A stretch of 64,000 nucleotides of DNA from Lamellibrachia columna (GCA_963662155.1 OY759266.1:59721010-59785009); one strand, 5' to 3'; positions 12,667-23,040 are shown, numbered from the stretch's first letter. The notes: a model not told the origin generated them from the sequence alone. Made by a program: numbers and translations.

Positions 12667-12995
12667 GGTTCAAGACCACCCAGACCTATTTGTTCAGGAT
12701 TTGAAAAAGCAGAACATTCAGGGCCCCCTGCCAACAGGAAACATGCATTTTCCATGTTTACAATATGGGAAAGCACAGTTGAAAATGTTTAATGTTGCAG
12801 TAGAAATACCTAATGATTGTGTTGACATTGATTCACAGGTTTCTCTTGTGCAGAATATTATCCAATGTGAAACAGAAGTTTGCGTACAAACCATTTCTAG
12901 CACACAACGCATTTTTCTCTTATCCACTAGATTCAAGAAAGCTAGATATTCATGTAGTAGAACATGTGAGTGACATACTCCATGTCATCTTTCCC

Positions 12996-13100
12996 CCTTA
13001 ATGACGACATATGACGCCTAGACGCGTATCCTTAATGACGACTTTTCATGCCTCGGCCTGTGTCCTTAATGACGCGATTTGACGACCCGTACGGAAATCC
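12996..13100. repeat. Three ccttaatgacg motifs, probable piggyBac terminal region
   Basis: The 11-mer ccttaatgacg occurs at 12996, 13030 and 13064, exactly 34 bp apart, directly upstream of the piggyBac gene and directly after the last recognisable tnp2 codons. Each copy contains TTAA, the piggyBac target. The element end is likely here, but I could not find a matching inverted copy downstream. Confidence 0.5.
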
Positions 13101-13266
13101 ATCATGGTTGATTCAAAACACGCTCCATGATGGCTAACAGTTGAAATATTAACCAATGAGATGTGCTGGCAGTTTACTCGCACACATTCACCTTTGGCCG
13201 AATATAAAAATAGCCAGTAGCCTTGAACTCGTAGGGAGTAGATTGCATCATTCAGAGTAAACCAAA

Positions 13267-14955
13267 ATGGCGTCGTCTAGTCAAGACAGTGATTACGAGT
13301 TTTTTCGCGAACATTTCGCTGATAGTTCGGGATCAGAATTTTCTGGTTTTGACGTTCAGTCAGTTGGCAGTTTGTCCAATGACTCAAGTGAAGGAGCTGT
13401 GAGCATACAAGGTGCTGGGGCCGGCGATGGCAGGGCTGTAGCCGCAGCGGTGGCTTCGACGGTCGATCCGGCTCCGGTGGCAGTGACATGGACGGACGTT
13501 ATCGGTGTCAGGCCAATCACTCAGTTTTCGCTTGCTTCTGGCCCCAAACTGCCGCGAAATATGAACGTTGCCAACGCCAGCCCATTATCATATTTTATAT
13601 GATGATGGAAGACAGCATGTTCGGAAAGTTAGCGGCTGAAACGAACAGCTACGCCGCTTTGTGTCAGCGAGAGAAAGGCACCGATGACAAGTTGTGGACG
13701 CCGACCGACGTCGTCGAAATGAAGGCCTTCGTAGGATTGTCCATGCTCATGGGGATCAATCCCATGCATGAGTATGCAGACTACTGGTCTGGAGAGCCTT
13801 TCATTGAGAACGCCGCAATCAAACGAATAATGACAATGAACAGGTATGGCAAAGGTGTCACCTATTGTAGAGATGGCACAGCGCACCTTCAAGTCATGCT
13901 ACCAGCATGGATGTGCTTTTTCTATTGACGAGGCAATGAAGGGTTTCAGAGGACGTACTGAACTTCGGATGTACATGCCCAATAAACCTGACAAGTTTGG
14001 TATCAAGTTCTGGGCCAGGTGTGATGGAAAATCATCATACATGTCTGCCTTTTCTCTGTACTCTGGCAAGCGAGACGCAACAGACATCCAGCGACAGCAT
14101 GGTCTGGGCTACAGGATCGTCCATGACATGAGCAGGGATCTTGTGGGGCTAAACGACTGCCTGTACTTCGACCGCTTCTTCACAAGTGTGAACCTGGTCG
14201 AAGCACTGCTTCAAGATGGCATCTATGCATGTGGCACAGTCACGACCAATCGGAAAGGTGCCCCTCCTGCCTTCAAGGTCAATAAACGCATGCTTAGACG
14301 CAGTCTGCCAAACAGAGGAGACAGCAAGTGTTACCAGAAGGCAGGGATTGCTGTCACTGCGTGGAATGACGACAATGTTGTTGTCATTGCCCACACAAAT
14401 CAACCAAAGCCGGATGAGATGGTGACATGCGAGCGACAAATTGGTCGCCAGAAAGTTACGATACCACAACCGAAACCGATCGAGTCCTACAACCAGAACA
14501 TGAATGGCGTTGATGTTCATGATCAGATGCGAAAAAAGTATCCAGCCGGTCGACCCAGTAAGAAGTACTGGAAGTACATCATGTGGTTTGTCATTGACTG
14601 CTGTCGTGTCAATGCGTGGATAATCTACAAGGAGGTTTCCACAAGACAGGTGGGAAGAAGGGCGCGCTTCACGCACAAGGACTTCATCCTCCAGCTGTGC
14701 AAAGAACTGATTGGTGACTTCTCAAGTCGCAAGCGTGTAACACTCCGAGAAACTGCCAGCACATCAGCAGTGCACAAACGTCAACTGCAGCACACCTGGG
14801 AGCGTTTACCTGGCAATAAACGCAGATGCAAAGGATGCTACCAGCAACATCGGCGTCTTGAGACAGTGTACGGCTGTGCTATGTGCAATTCACACATGTG
14901 TGCAGTGTGCTTCCAACATCTCCACAAGCATCAGGCAGGCGAAACTGACGATTAA
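13267..14955 (+). pseudogene. piggyBac-type transposase, decayed (copy 1)
   Basis: The start at 13267 has a good context (accaaaATGG), with a TATA-like tataaaaat at about 13203 upstream. The acidic, serine-rich head (13267-13590) shifts frame near 13595 to a block with KAFVGLSMLMGI and YADYWS. Near 13843 about 30-35 residues of the usual piggyBac core are missing and the frame shifts again. The final block (13867-14955) keeps the three catalytic aspartates: SIDEAMKGFRGR (Asp codon 13927), LYFDRFFTS (14170) and MNGVDVHDQM (14512). A C-terminal Cys/His cluster (C-x2-C, C-x2-C, CF...H) lies at about 14830-14930. So the catalytic half is open and conserved, but the N-terminal half is broken. Confidence 0.93.
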
Positions 14956-15695
14956 GTGTACATGTGTGGTTACCTGTATTACTTACCTGAACCATGTTGA
15001 CACCATGACAGTAGATGAATCATTATGATAGAGCCAACACCAACTTATATGACTTGAATAATGATTTTATTTCATTGATTCATTCATACATATGACTTGT
15101 TTGACATGCATTGAAATCAAAGAATATCGTTACAGGTAAACAGATGACAAATGCATATGTGCGATTGATTTCATCAATATGACAGAACATTATTGTGAAA
15201 GGGACACCTTCTTCTAAAGTTTTCCACACAAATATACTATTTGCATTGTGTATTTTTAATACTGTGCCGTTTTTCATTACATGATTGTGTTACCCTGACA
15301 GGTAACATTCTTTTTAAATTGACACGTGTGTACTTGTAGTTGACGCAAGAATAAAATTTGTTTGACCTTTATATAGCCTGTAGTGCGTACTTTCAAGAAA
15401 TGTATAGTGAAATGTTATGGTACTGTGAAATGTTAGTTAAAAAACACGGACATTTCAGTATACCCAGTAATTTTTTTAATTTTAAATATGGTTCAAGGGT
15501 GAGCCTACTGTATGTGTTTAAGGGTTGCAGTAACAAAACGTTGATGGGGTAAAGAGTATGTTAAATCAATCACGGGGAAGTATGTCTTGCTGCCATTTGG
15601 AAGAGTCCACATTGCAACGCCTGTCATTCATACAGTTTGATTTATCCTAACGTTGATTTTTCTGATTTACCTTTATCCTTTGTATTTAATCTTCA
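14956..15695. other. 3' flank of piggyBac copy 1, no gene seen
   Basis: AT-rich. No TIR matching the 5' side could be recognised. The short open frames at 15080-15277 (minus) and 15358-15552 (plus) have no recognisable features. Confidence 0.4.
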
Positions 15696-15707
15696 TTGGT
15701 CTCCAAC

Positions 15708-15920
15708 ATGTTTCTTGTTGTGGCCTTTGGAGAAAAACATCAAGAATCAGTTGAATTGGTAGCCTCGAACTGGCTCATTATCAATACAACCTTATACTGG
15801 CCATCATTCAAGTCCACAACAGCAATCAGCAGAGCTGTACGAGACAGGCTGGAGCCTGATTTTGCACGTTGGCAAGTTCACGCGTACGAGTGCTACGTGC
15901 ATGTTATAAGTGAACATTCT
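15708..15920 (+). pseudogene. Exon fragment like the N-terminal module of DUF4806/transposon-associated proteins
   Basis: From the ATG at 15708 the frame reads FLVVAFGEKHQESVELV, then a Trp-Leu, LYWPSFKSTTAISRAV, and a Pro...Trp-x-x-H/Y-x-x end. This Val/Phe - Glu-Val-Val - Trp-Leu - Tyr-Trp-Pro pattern is familiar from the short N-terminal module of many invertebrate DUF4806 and tnp2-associated proteins. No continuation is seen, so it is an isolated exon or a relic. Confidence 0.45.
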
Positions 15921-16187
15921 TTTTTCTTACACTTAATATATATGGGTACATTTGACTATTTGTGTACATTATATTTGAGATAATGTCCCTAACTAAAATA
16001 CTGGTAGTAACACGTTTGTATGGATGTTATTTTAATGCAAGGGACCAAGTCTGTAAAAGAAGAACGATTACCTTCGATGCAGGGATTCCCCAGAAGTTCC
16101 GCTGCACTGTGCACGCGCGGTGACGTGCGGTTGGTCAAAGCGCCTGATCTGTCACTTGTTATTATTCATGTTTAGTTCATTATCAGT

Positions 16188-16562
16188 ATGGATGTCGTTG
16201 AAGGAGCTGCACGCGGTGGGAATAAAGGAAGCCTAACTTCCGAGAGGACGAAATCCTACGTCTGGTTGAAGGAATTGCCGATAAAAAAGTTGTTATTATG
16301 AGTAAACTTCAAAGTTCTATAACTAATAAGAAGAAAAAGGAAGTTTGGCGTGAGATCACCGCCAAGGTAAATGCGTTTGTTGTGGCACTCCGTACCGAGG
16401 ATGACATCAAGAAGAAATGGAAGGATTTGAAATTGACGGTTTTAACTAATGTACGCGATCAGAAAAAGACGGGAGGCGGACCACCAAACAGACCGCCTCC
16501 AAACGCCGATATCATATTGAATATCATTGGCGAGAGAACTGACATGGCCACAGGCACTGATG
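16188..16562 (+). CDS. Myb/SANT-like DNA-binding domain gene, exon 1
   Basis: From about 16229 the frame reads NFREDEILRLVEGIADKK, NKKKKEVWREITAKVNA, DDIKKKWKDLK and QKKTGGGPP, the usual Myb/SANT-like domain (Myb_DNA-bind_5 type) found in NAIF1-like and Harbinger-associated proteins. Helix tryptophans are visible (VWREI, KKWKDL). The nearest ATG (16188) opens the expected Met-Asp-Val head but in another frame. Either one base has been lost near 16220-16228 or translation starts at ATG 16298 inside the domain. The exon ends at 16562 with donor GTGAGT, phase 1. Its partner exon at 17046 carries a 22-fold repeat. The protein probably binds DNA in the nucleus, and its targets are unknown. Confidence 0.75.
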
Positions 16563-17045
16563 GTGAGTTGCTGTTTCATCTTTACTCTAAAAATGTACTT
16601 ATCTTATCATAATGTGTTGTGCTTTCAAGTTTCACCGTTCACGTTGACATGTTGGCTGGTATCGAAACGAATGTAGTAACTAGTCACATGAAATCACAGG
16701 GGAAAATAACAATTTTAAATAAATATAATATACAGATCTTTGTATCTACGATATAAGTTGAAATATTAAATACATTCGAGTAGAATAGTTGAACCATATT
16801 TACGTAACAGATTGCAGAAGATTGCAAAAGAAGTGCAACTATATATATATGTATTATTTTTTTTATAAATGTGTGATGAATAATATTGTGAAAGAAAAGC
16901 TTATCTGCAGCTGCAGGACTGTAATGCATTTTACATATTCAGACTATACAAATGAAATTATTAGTTATAAGTACACAGCATGAACATAATACAATACTAT
17001 AACAACTTGTAACATTAACAAAACTCATCATTTTAAATGTTTCAG
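16563..17045 (+). other. Intron between Myb/SANT exon and repeat exon
   Basis: Donor GTGAGT (16563) and acceptor aaatgtttcag (ends 17045) are both good matches. The splice joins codon G|TG and leaves both flanking frames open. The intron is AT-rich with no other feature. Confidence 0.65.
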
Positions 17046-18430
17046 TGGAAGGAACATACATCTTTGTCTTGGAGACTTGTAATGGCCAATCAGTGATTGT
17101 GCAAGTGGATGAAGGAACAGACAGCTTTGTCTTGGAGACTTGTGAAGGCCAGTCAGTGATTGTGCAAGTGGATGAAGGAACAGACAGCTTTGTCTTGGAG
17201 ACTTGTAATGGCCAATCAGTGATTGTGCAAGTGGATGAAGGAACAGACAGCTTTGTCTTGGAGACTTGTGAAGGCCAGTCAGTGATTGTGCAAGTGGATG
17301 AAGGAACATACAGCTTTGTCTTTGAGACTTGTGCAGGCCAGTCAGTGATTGTGCAAGTGGATGAAGGAACAGACAGCTTTGTCTTTGAGACTTGTGATGG
17401 CCAGTCAGTGATTGTGCAAGTGGATGAAGGAACAGACAGCTTTGTCTTGGAGACTTGTGAAGGCCAGTCAGTGATTGTGCAAGTGGATGAAGGAACAGAC
17501 AGCTTTGTCTTGGAGACTTGTGATGGCCAGTCAGTGATTGTGCAAGTGGATGAAGGAACAGACAGCTTTGTCTTGGAGACTTCTGATGGCCAGTCAGTGA
17601 TTGTGCAAGTGGATGTAGGAACATACAGCTTTGTCTTGGAGACTTGTGATGGCCAGTCAGTGATTGTGCAAGTGGATGAAGGAACAGACAGCTTTGTCTT
17701 GGAGACTTGTGATGGCCAGTCAGTGATTGTGCAAGTGGATGAAGGAACAGACGTCTTTGTCTTGGAGACTTGTGATGGCCAGTCAGTGATTGTGCAAGTG
17801 GATGAAGGAACAGACGTCTTTGTCTTGGAGACTTGTGATGGCCAGTCAGTGATTGTGCAAGTGGATGAAGGAACAGACAGCTTTGTCTTGGAGACTTGTG
17901 ATGGCCAGTCAGTGATTGTGCAAGTGGATGTAGGAACAGACAGCTTTGTCTTGGAGACTTGTGATGGCCAGTCAGTGATTGTGCAAGTGGATGAAGGAAC
18001 AGACATCTTTGTCTTGGAGACTTGTGATGGCCAGTCAGTGATTGTGCAAGTGGATGAAGGAACATACATCTTTGTCTTGGAGACTTGTGATGGCCAGTCA
18101 GTGATTGTGCAAGTGGATGAAGGAACAGACAGCTTTGTCTTGGAGACTTGTGAAGGCCAGTCAGTGATTGTGCAAGTGGATGAAGGAACAGACAGCTTTG
18201 TCTTGGAGACTTGTGAAGGCCAGTCAGTGATTGTGCAAGTGGATGAAGGAACAGACAGCTTTGTCTTGGAGACTTGTGAAGGCCAGTCAGTGATTGTGCA
18301 AGTGGATGAAGGAACAGACAGCTTTGTCTTGGAGACTTGTGAAGGCCAGTCAGTGATTGTGCAAGTAGATGAAGGAACAGACAGCTCTGTCTTGGGGACT
18401 TGTGATGGCCAGTCAGTGTTTGTGCAAGAT
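17046..18430. repeat. 63-bp tandem array A
   Basis: The unit is 63 bp (21 codons), including gtgattgtgcaagtggatga and aggaacagacagctttgtct. Most substitutions are confined to four or five positions, so the array is homogeneous. A related but partly decayed array is at 21787-23040. Confidence 0.97.
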
Positions 18431-18440
18431 GAAGCATGGG
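17046..18440 (+). CDS. Repeat exon: 22 in-frame copies of a 21-residue unit
   Basis: After the splice the frame reads VEGTYIFVLETCNGQSVIVQ and then repeats VDEGTDSFVLETCEGQSVIVQ-like units, 22 in all, without a single stop or frameshift over 1.4 kb. The pattern alternates hydrophobic strands (SFVLET, SVIVQ) with turns (DEGTD, C-D/E-G-Q), suggesting a regular beta-rich solenoid or hairpin array; one Cys per unit is nearly invariant (one Ser). The last unit diverges and runs into DEAWG with donor G|GTAAGC after 18440, phase 1, so the exon is symmetric (1-1) and the gene should continue in a further exon not identified here. Both minus-strand frames across the array are also open, so lack of stops alone does not prove selection. 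Confidence 0.6.
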
Positions 18441-19439
18441 GTAAGCAAGTTTAATTATAAATAATTGATTTGCATATAAAAATTAGCTATGTCATACAGC
18501 TTGTGTGAAAATGTACCACATGTGGTTCCTTAGTACAAGTTGAGGGTTTCTTCCAGCACCCAGATAGTGAAAGATTCACATTACAGGCACCAACCCTAAA
18601 GTAGCTCAGTGGGAGAGGACTCAAGTTCAAGCAGCCACCATAAAGTGGCAGGCATTCATCCCTACCGCAGGGACAGCAGAACCAATACACAACAGAACAG
18701 CTGTAAGGTTACCTAACAGGACCCATAGCAGTTGGCACACAATGTGAACCACCATTCAAATTCATTATAGCCTAAAATGTAATTAATTCTAGACAATAAT
18801 TATATCCACATATCATTGCATCTTTTTGTTGCACATAATAACTTGCATGCATTAATTTGTATTTGTTTCAAATCCATATATGATCAGGATAATTTGTATT
18901 TATTTCACATCCATATATGATCAGGATAATTTGTATTTGTTTCACATCCATATATGATCAGGATAAACTGTTGAAAATGAACATCACATATTATGTGAAT
19001 AGATTAAACAGGGACAGTTTTAACCATGTTTACAAATGGCATCAAACAGTAGCAGTGGTTCCATTCATCAGTAACGTCAATAAAGTTCATGTACTTATCC
19101 TAAGAACTATAAATCACACGAGTCCACAATAAGGTTCATGTACTTATCCTTAGAATTTTTTAAACGAACACATTTTGGCATGAAATTTGTAAGGGTGAGC
19201 TGTTGCATTTTAAAATGAAATTCGAATTTTCATAAGGGTGAGCAACTGTCTGCCTTTTCATTTCCTTGGTGAGCAACTGTCCGGCGAGCAACTGTCCGAG
19301 CAGCGTCATCATTACCTGTCATGTCCATACCACTGCCGGGGACTTCGTCACAGCCAGGTTTGAGCTGGTTCGTGCTTGTGGAGCTGCCAACAATAGCTGC
19401 ATGATCTGCACGATCCACATCGACATGCAACACCAGCAC
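18441..19439. other. 3' flank of array A, duplicated at 23051-23980
   Basis: This noncoding segment matches 23051 onward almost base for base. Differences include a 37-bp unit present three times here (18853-18963) and once there. It also contains tagctcagtgggagag (18602), which resembles a tRNA gene A box, followed by a weak B-box-like caagttcaagcag, possibly a truncated tRNA-derived SINE. Confidence 0.7.
18853..18963. repeat. 37-bp unit x3 (single copy in the sister duplicate)
   Basis: aatttgtatttgtttcaaat plus 17 bp repeats three times with one or two differences. The corresponding place in the second block (23460-23496) has one copy, so the expansion happened after the segmental duplication, or contracted in the other block. 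Confidence 0.9.
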
Positions 19440-19762
19440 TGGATATGACACCTGCACAGACAGGTGTGTTTGAGTCAAGACCTGCATCGACAAATTGAGA
19501 AGTGCATCGACAGGTGTGTTGGAGATAAAACCTGAATCAACAGGTGTGTTGAAGATGAGACCTGCATCGACAAGTATGTTGCAGATGAGACCTGCACCTG
19601 CATCGACAAGTGTGTTGGAGATTACACCTGCATTGACAGGTGTGTTGGAGACAAAACCTGCATCAACAGGTGTGTTGGAGATGAGACCTGCATCGACAGG
19701 TGTGTTTGGAGGTGAGACCTGCATCAACAAGGGTGTTGGAGATGAGACCTGCATCTATGACT
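19440..19762. repeat. 30-bp tandem repeat, block A
   Basis: About ten imperfect copies of a 30-bp unit (acctgcatcaacaggtgtgt tggagatgag). It keeps a frame of 10-residue period open (19495-19764), which I regard as a repeat artefact. Confidence 0.92.
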
Positions 19763-19811
19763 GAAGCCACCAAGATCGTCTCAAGTCCAGTTTTTGTTCA
19801 AACAATAACTA

Positions 19812-20378
19812 CTCCCATTTGAGGTTTGGCGTCCACCGCTGGTGTTCAACAAAGAACAGATATATCCTGACAAGCGCACACGATTTCAATCGTTTCTGCT
19901 CTACTGAATCACAATGCCTCGAAAATCAAATGTGTTTGGACAGAGAGAGCTTCGTGTTGTATGGTGTACACGCGTTAAGAACGCAGTCTACAAGAACGCT
20001 TAGTGACTGAAGTCTGGTGGTCATCGCAGTAGACCAGTTTGAAGTTTGGCGTTCACTGCTGGTGTTCAACAAAGAACATAGATATCCTGACAAGCGCACA
20101 CGATTTCAATTGTTTCTGCTCCACCGAATCCCAATGCCCCGAAAATCAAGTGTGTTTGGACAGAGAGAGCTTCGTATCATATGGTGTACACGCGTTAAGA
20201 ACGCAGTCTACAAGAACGCTTAGTGACTGAAGTCTGGTGGTCATCGCAGTAGACCAGTTTGAAGTTTGGCATTCACCGCTGGTGTTCAACAAAGAACAGA
20301 TATATCCTGACAAGCGCACACGATTTCAATTGTTTCCGCTCTACTGAATCACAATGCCCCGAAAATCAAGTGTGTTTG
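19812..20378. repeat. 220-bp satellite, 2.6 units
   Basis: Units start with gaagtttggcgttcaccgct at about 19819, 20039 and 20259, exactly 220 bp apart. The same unit recurs, complete or partial, at 24384-24971, 25741-26404, 27802-28095, 31488-31770, 31962-32002 and 36453-36577. A short open frame begins at the internal ATG of caatgccccgaaaatc and encodes a basic peptide (MPRKSSVFGQRELRVV...), but I recognise no domain. Confidence 0.95.
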
Positions 20379-20462
20379 TGTCATGGTTGGTCAATGTGGT
20401 GGCTCCGCCGAGTGACCACGACTGGCATTAGTGGTCATTGGCACCAGCCAATAGGTGGTAAC
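20379..20462 (+). mobile_element. LTR fragment: first 84 bp of the LTR element seen complete at 26405
   Basis: Starting right after satellite ...gtgtgtttg, TGTCATGGTTGG and the next 70 bases match 26405-26488. The match stops at ggtggtaac, after which the pogo-related region begins. Confidence 0.85.
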
Positions 20463-20978
20463 TGTTTTACTCTAAGTAGGGGTGCGGGGGGCTAGATGTC
20501 ACAGGGGTAAGTTGTCACAAGCCATTTTTGAGACAACCCCCTAAAGGGAACCACCAGATGATGTCATCAGACTAGACGCCATGCGGGTTAGCTGCGCTGA
20601 AAACGAGGTCAGCACTTTTGCGTTGATTCGAAACGTTGTAACCGACTCTGCAGTTTTTCACCTCTCTTTAACAGCTTTTTACATCTGCATGGAAAACGGT
20701 ATGTAACAATGAATAATAGCATTATCGACAACGTATGTGTACAATGTCATGTCACAATGCATTGTCTATATATCCGTAATCAAGCTAGTTGAAATTTCTA
20801 TAACGGTTCCCCCATACTTGACCTTATATGCTCAATGACATGCTGGGGCACGTTGTCACAACAGTTGGGGCAAGTTGTCACAGGCTGTGACAACTTGCCC
20901 CATTTTTAAATTTGGCGAATATAACAAAATAACTTATCACAATTCAATATATTCATATTCGTAACAATCTTTTTACAG
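20463..20978 (+). mobile_element. 5' region of a pogo-like transposon
   Basis: Between the LTR fragment and the transposase start lie three copies of a TIR-like motif: ggggtaagttgtcaca (20506), ggggcacgttgtcaca (20845) and ggggcaagttgtcaca (20867, within a perfect palindrome). A candidate left end is TA|ggggtgcggggggc near 20480. The other end of the element is missing, so the boundary cannot be confirmed. Confidence 0.6.
20865..20903. promoter_or_regulatory. 37-bp perfect palindrome upstream of the pogo transposase
   Basis: tggggcaagttgtcacag (20866-20883), one central g, then its exact reverse complement (20885-20902). With two more direct copies of the same motif upstream it looks like the element's subterminal transposase-binding sites or a fused pair of TIR ends. 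Confidence 0.8.
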
Positions 20979-21786
20979 ATGGTTCGTCACTACCAACGAA
21001 ATACTGATAGAGGTAATGCTCCCAAGGAAGCCTTAAGAGCAGCAGCCGAGGCGCATCTCGATGGTGGGCTGAGTTTAAGGAAGTCGGCGACGTTGAACGG
21101 TGTGAATTACCGCACCCTTGCTCGATTTGTCTCCCTCTTCGAGAAAAATAGAACAGCAGAGAATATAACAATCGGCTACACGAAATCAAGGCAGGTGCTC
21201 AATGATGATATAGAAAGGGACATGGTCGAATACGCAAAGAAAGCTGCAGTTATATTCCACGGCATAACTGTTGATGATCTGCAACAATTAGCTTTCAGAC
21301 TTTCTGTTGCAAATGACGTTGCCCACATGCCAGAAAACTGGACCAAGGAGGAGAAGGCAGGAGTGGACTGGGCGAAGCACATTATTGAACGCCATAAAGA
21401 TCTGTCCATAAGGAAACCAGAGGCAACCTCCATCCAACGAATGGCCAATTTCAACAAAAACAATGTTGGAATGTTCATGGACAATCTTGAGAGGGTTCTC
21501 AATCGTGCAGGCGGGTTCGGCCCAGACCAAATATGGAATGTGGACGAGACATGAGTGACCAGAGTTCAGAGACCTGTGAAAATCCTTGCCGAGAAAGGTG
21601 TCAGACAAGTAGGGTCAGTTGTTTCGCAGGAACGTGGCATGCTTGTTACGGTCACTTGTGCAGCAAATGCCCTTGGAAATCACATTCCTCCATACTTTGT
21701 GTTTCCAAGGGTAAACGTGCAAGACAACTGGCTGCTTATCGCTCCACCTGGCAGTGCAGCGTCGGGACATCCCAAGGCGACAGGTT
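20979..21786 (+). pseudogene. pogo-type (HTH_psq/CENP-B, DDE_1) transposase, truncated
   Basis: ATG at 20979 directly follows an acceptor-like ctttttacag. Residues about 15-60 (KEALRAAAEAHLDGGLSLRK...GVNYRTLARFV) form a psq-type helix-turn-helix. A second helical region follows, then the DDE_1 core with WNVDET (Asp codon 21543). TGA at 21552 replaces the glycine expected after DET. The same frame continues with TRVQRP, GMLVTVTCAANALGNHIPPYFVFP and a WLLIAPPG...GHPKATGW segment up to about 21785. There the coding sequence stops abruptly and 63-bp array B begins, so the second and third catalytic residues are absent. It is inactive through both a stop and a truncation. Confidence 0.9.
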
Positions 21787-23040
21787 GGAACAGACAGCTT
21801 TGTCTTGGAGACTTGTGATGGCCAGTCAGTGATTGTGCAAGTGGATGAAGGAACAGACAGCTTTGTCTTGGAGACTTGTGAAGGTCAGTCAGTGATTGTG
21901 CAAGTGCATGAATGAATAGACAGCTCTGTCTTGTAGACTTGTGATGGCCAGTCAGTGATTGTGCAAGTGGATGAAGGAACAGACAGCTTTGTCTTGGAGA
22001 CTTGTGAAGGCCAGTCAGTGATTGTGCAAGTGCATGCATGAACAGACAGCTATGTCTTGGAGACTTTTGATGGCCAGTCAGTGATTGTGCAAGTGCATGC
22101 ATGAACAGACAGCTATGTCTTGGAGACTTGTGATGGCCAGTCAGTGATTGTGCAAGTGCATGAATGAACAGACAGCTATGTCTTGGAGACTTGTGATGGC
22201 CAGTCAGTGATTGTGCAAGTGGATGAAGGAACAGACAGCTTTGTCTTGGAGACTTGCGATGGCCAGTCAGTGATTGTGCAAGTGCATGAATGAACAGACA
22301 GCTATGTCTTGGAGACTTGTGATGGCCAGTCAGTGATTGTGCAAGTGGATGAAGGAACAGACAGCTTTGTCTTGGAGACTTGTGAAGGTCAGTCAGTGAT
22401 TGTGCAAATGCATGAATGAACAGACAGCTCTGTCTTGGAGACTTGTGAAGGCCAGTCAGTGATTGTGCAAGTGGATGAAGGAACAAACAGCTATGTCTTG
22501 GAGACTTGTGATGGCCAGTCAGTGATTGTGCAAGTGGATGAAGGAACAGACAGCTTTGTCTTGGAGACTTGTGAAGGTCAGTCAGTGATTGTGCAAGTGC
22601 ATGAATGAACAGACAGCTATGTCTTGGAGACTTGTGATGGCCAGTCAGTGATTGGGCAAGTGGATGAAGGAACAGACAGCTCTGTCTTGGAGACTTGTGA
22701 AGGCCAGTCAGTGATTGTGCAAGTGGATGAAGGAACAGACAGCTTTGTCTTGGAGACTTGTGAAGGCCAGTCAGTGATTGTGCAAGTGGATGAAGGAACA
22801 GACAGCTCTGTCTTGGAGACTTGTGATGGCCAGTCAGTGATTGTGCAAGTGGATGAATGAACAGACAGCTTTGTCTTGGAGACTTGTGAAGGCCAGTCAG
22901 TGATTGTGCAAGTGGATGAATGAACAGACAGCTTTGTCTTGGAGACTTGTGAAGGCCAGTCAGTGATTGTGCAAGTGGATGAAGGAACAGACAACTTTGT
23001 CTTGGAGACTTGTGATGGCCAGTCAGTGTTTGTGCAAGAT
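21787..23040. repeat. 63-bp tandem array B (about 20 units)
   Basis: Same 63-bp unit as array A, but many units read gtgcatgaatgaacagac instead of gtggatgaaggaacagac. This puts TGA in the frame that is open in array A. The minus-strand frame stays open for about 450 codons. The array starts inside the pogo transposase and ends with the same diverged terminal unit and splice-donor sequence as array A. Confidence 0.95.

Larger units (their letters stand above)
10284..12996 (+). pseudogene. tnp2-type 'transposase domain-containing' gene, decayed
   Basis: Blocks in successive frames follow the order of the metazoan transposase-domain (tnp2/CACTA-like) proteins. An ATG at 10284 opens a Lys- and acid-rich head ending in LLARWAIENRI (about 10490). 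A segment with NVDGLPLFKSS (10990) follows, then the APARAYIKSVKSHSG-like helix (11236), MHLVCLGVMKS (11470), EFARKPRAL (about 11595), FRLFLLYTDPVAL (about 11680), a histidine/glycine block ending in FHGRLKKG (about 11990), and a C-terminal segment with FFSYPLDSRKLDIHVV (about 12915). Frameshifts, a stop at 11278-11280 and three internal tandem-repeat expansions break it. The family is assigned from memory of its conserved phrases; the DDE residues were not individually identified. It ends where the piggyBac sequence begins. Confidence 0.8.
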
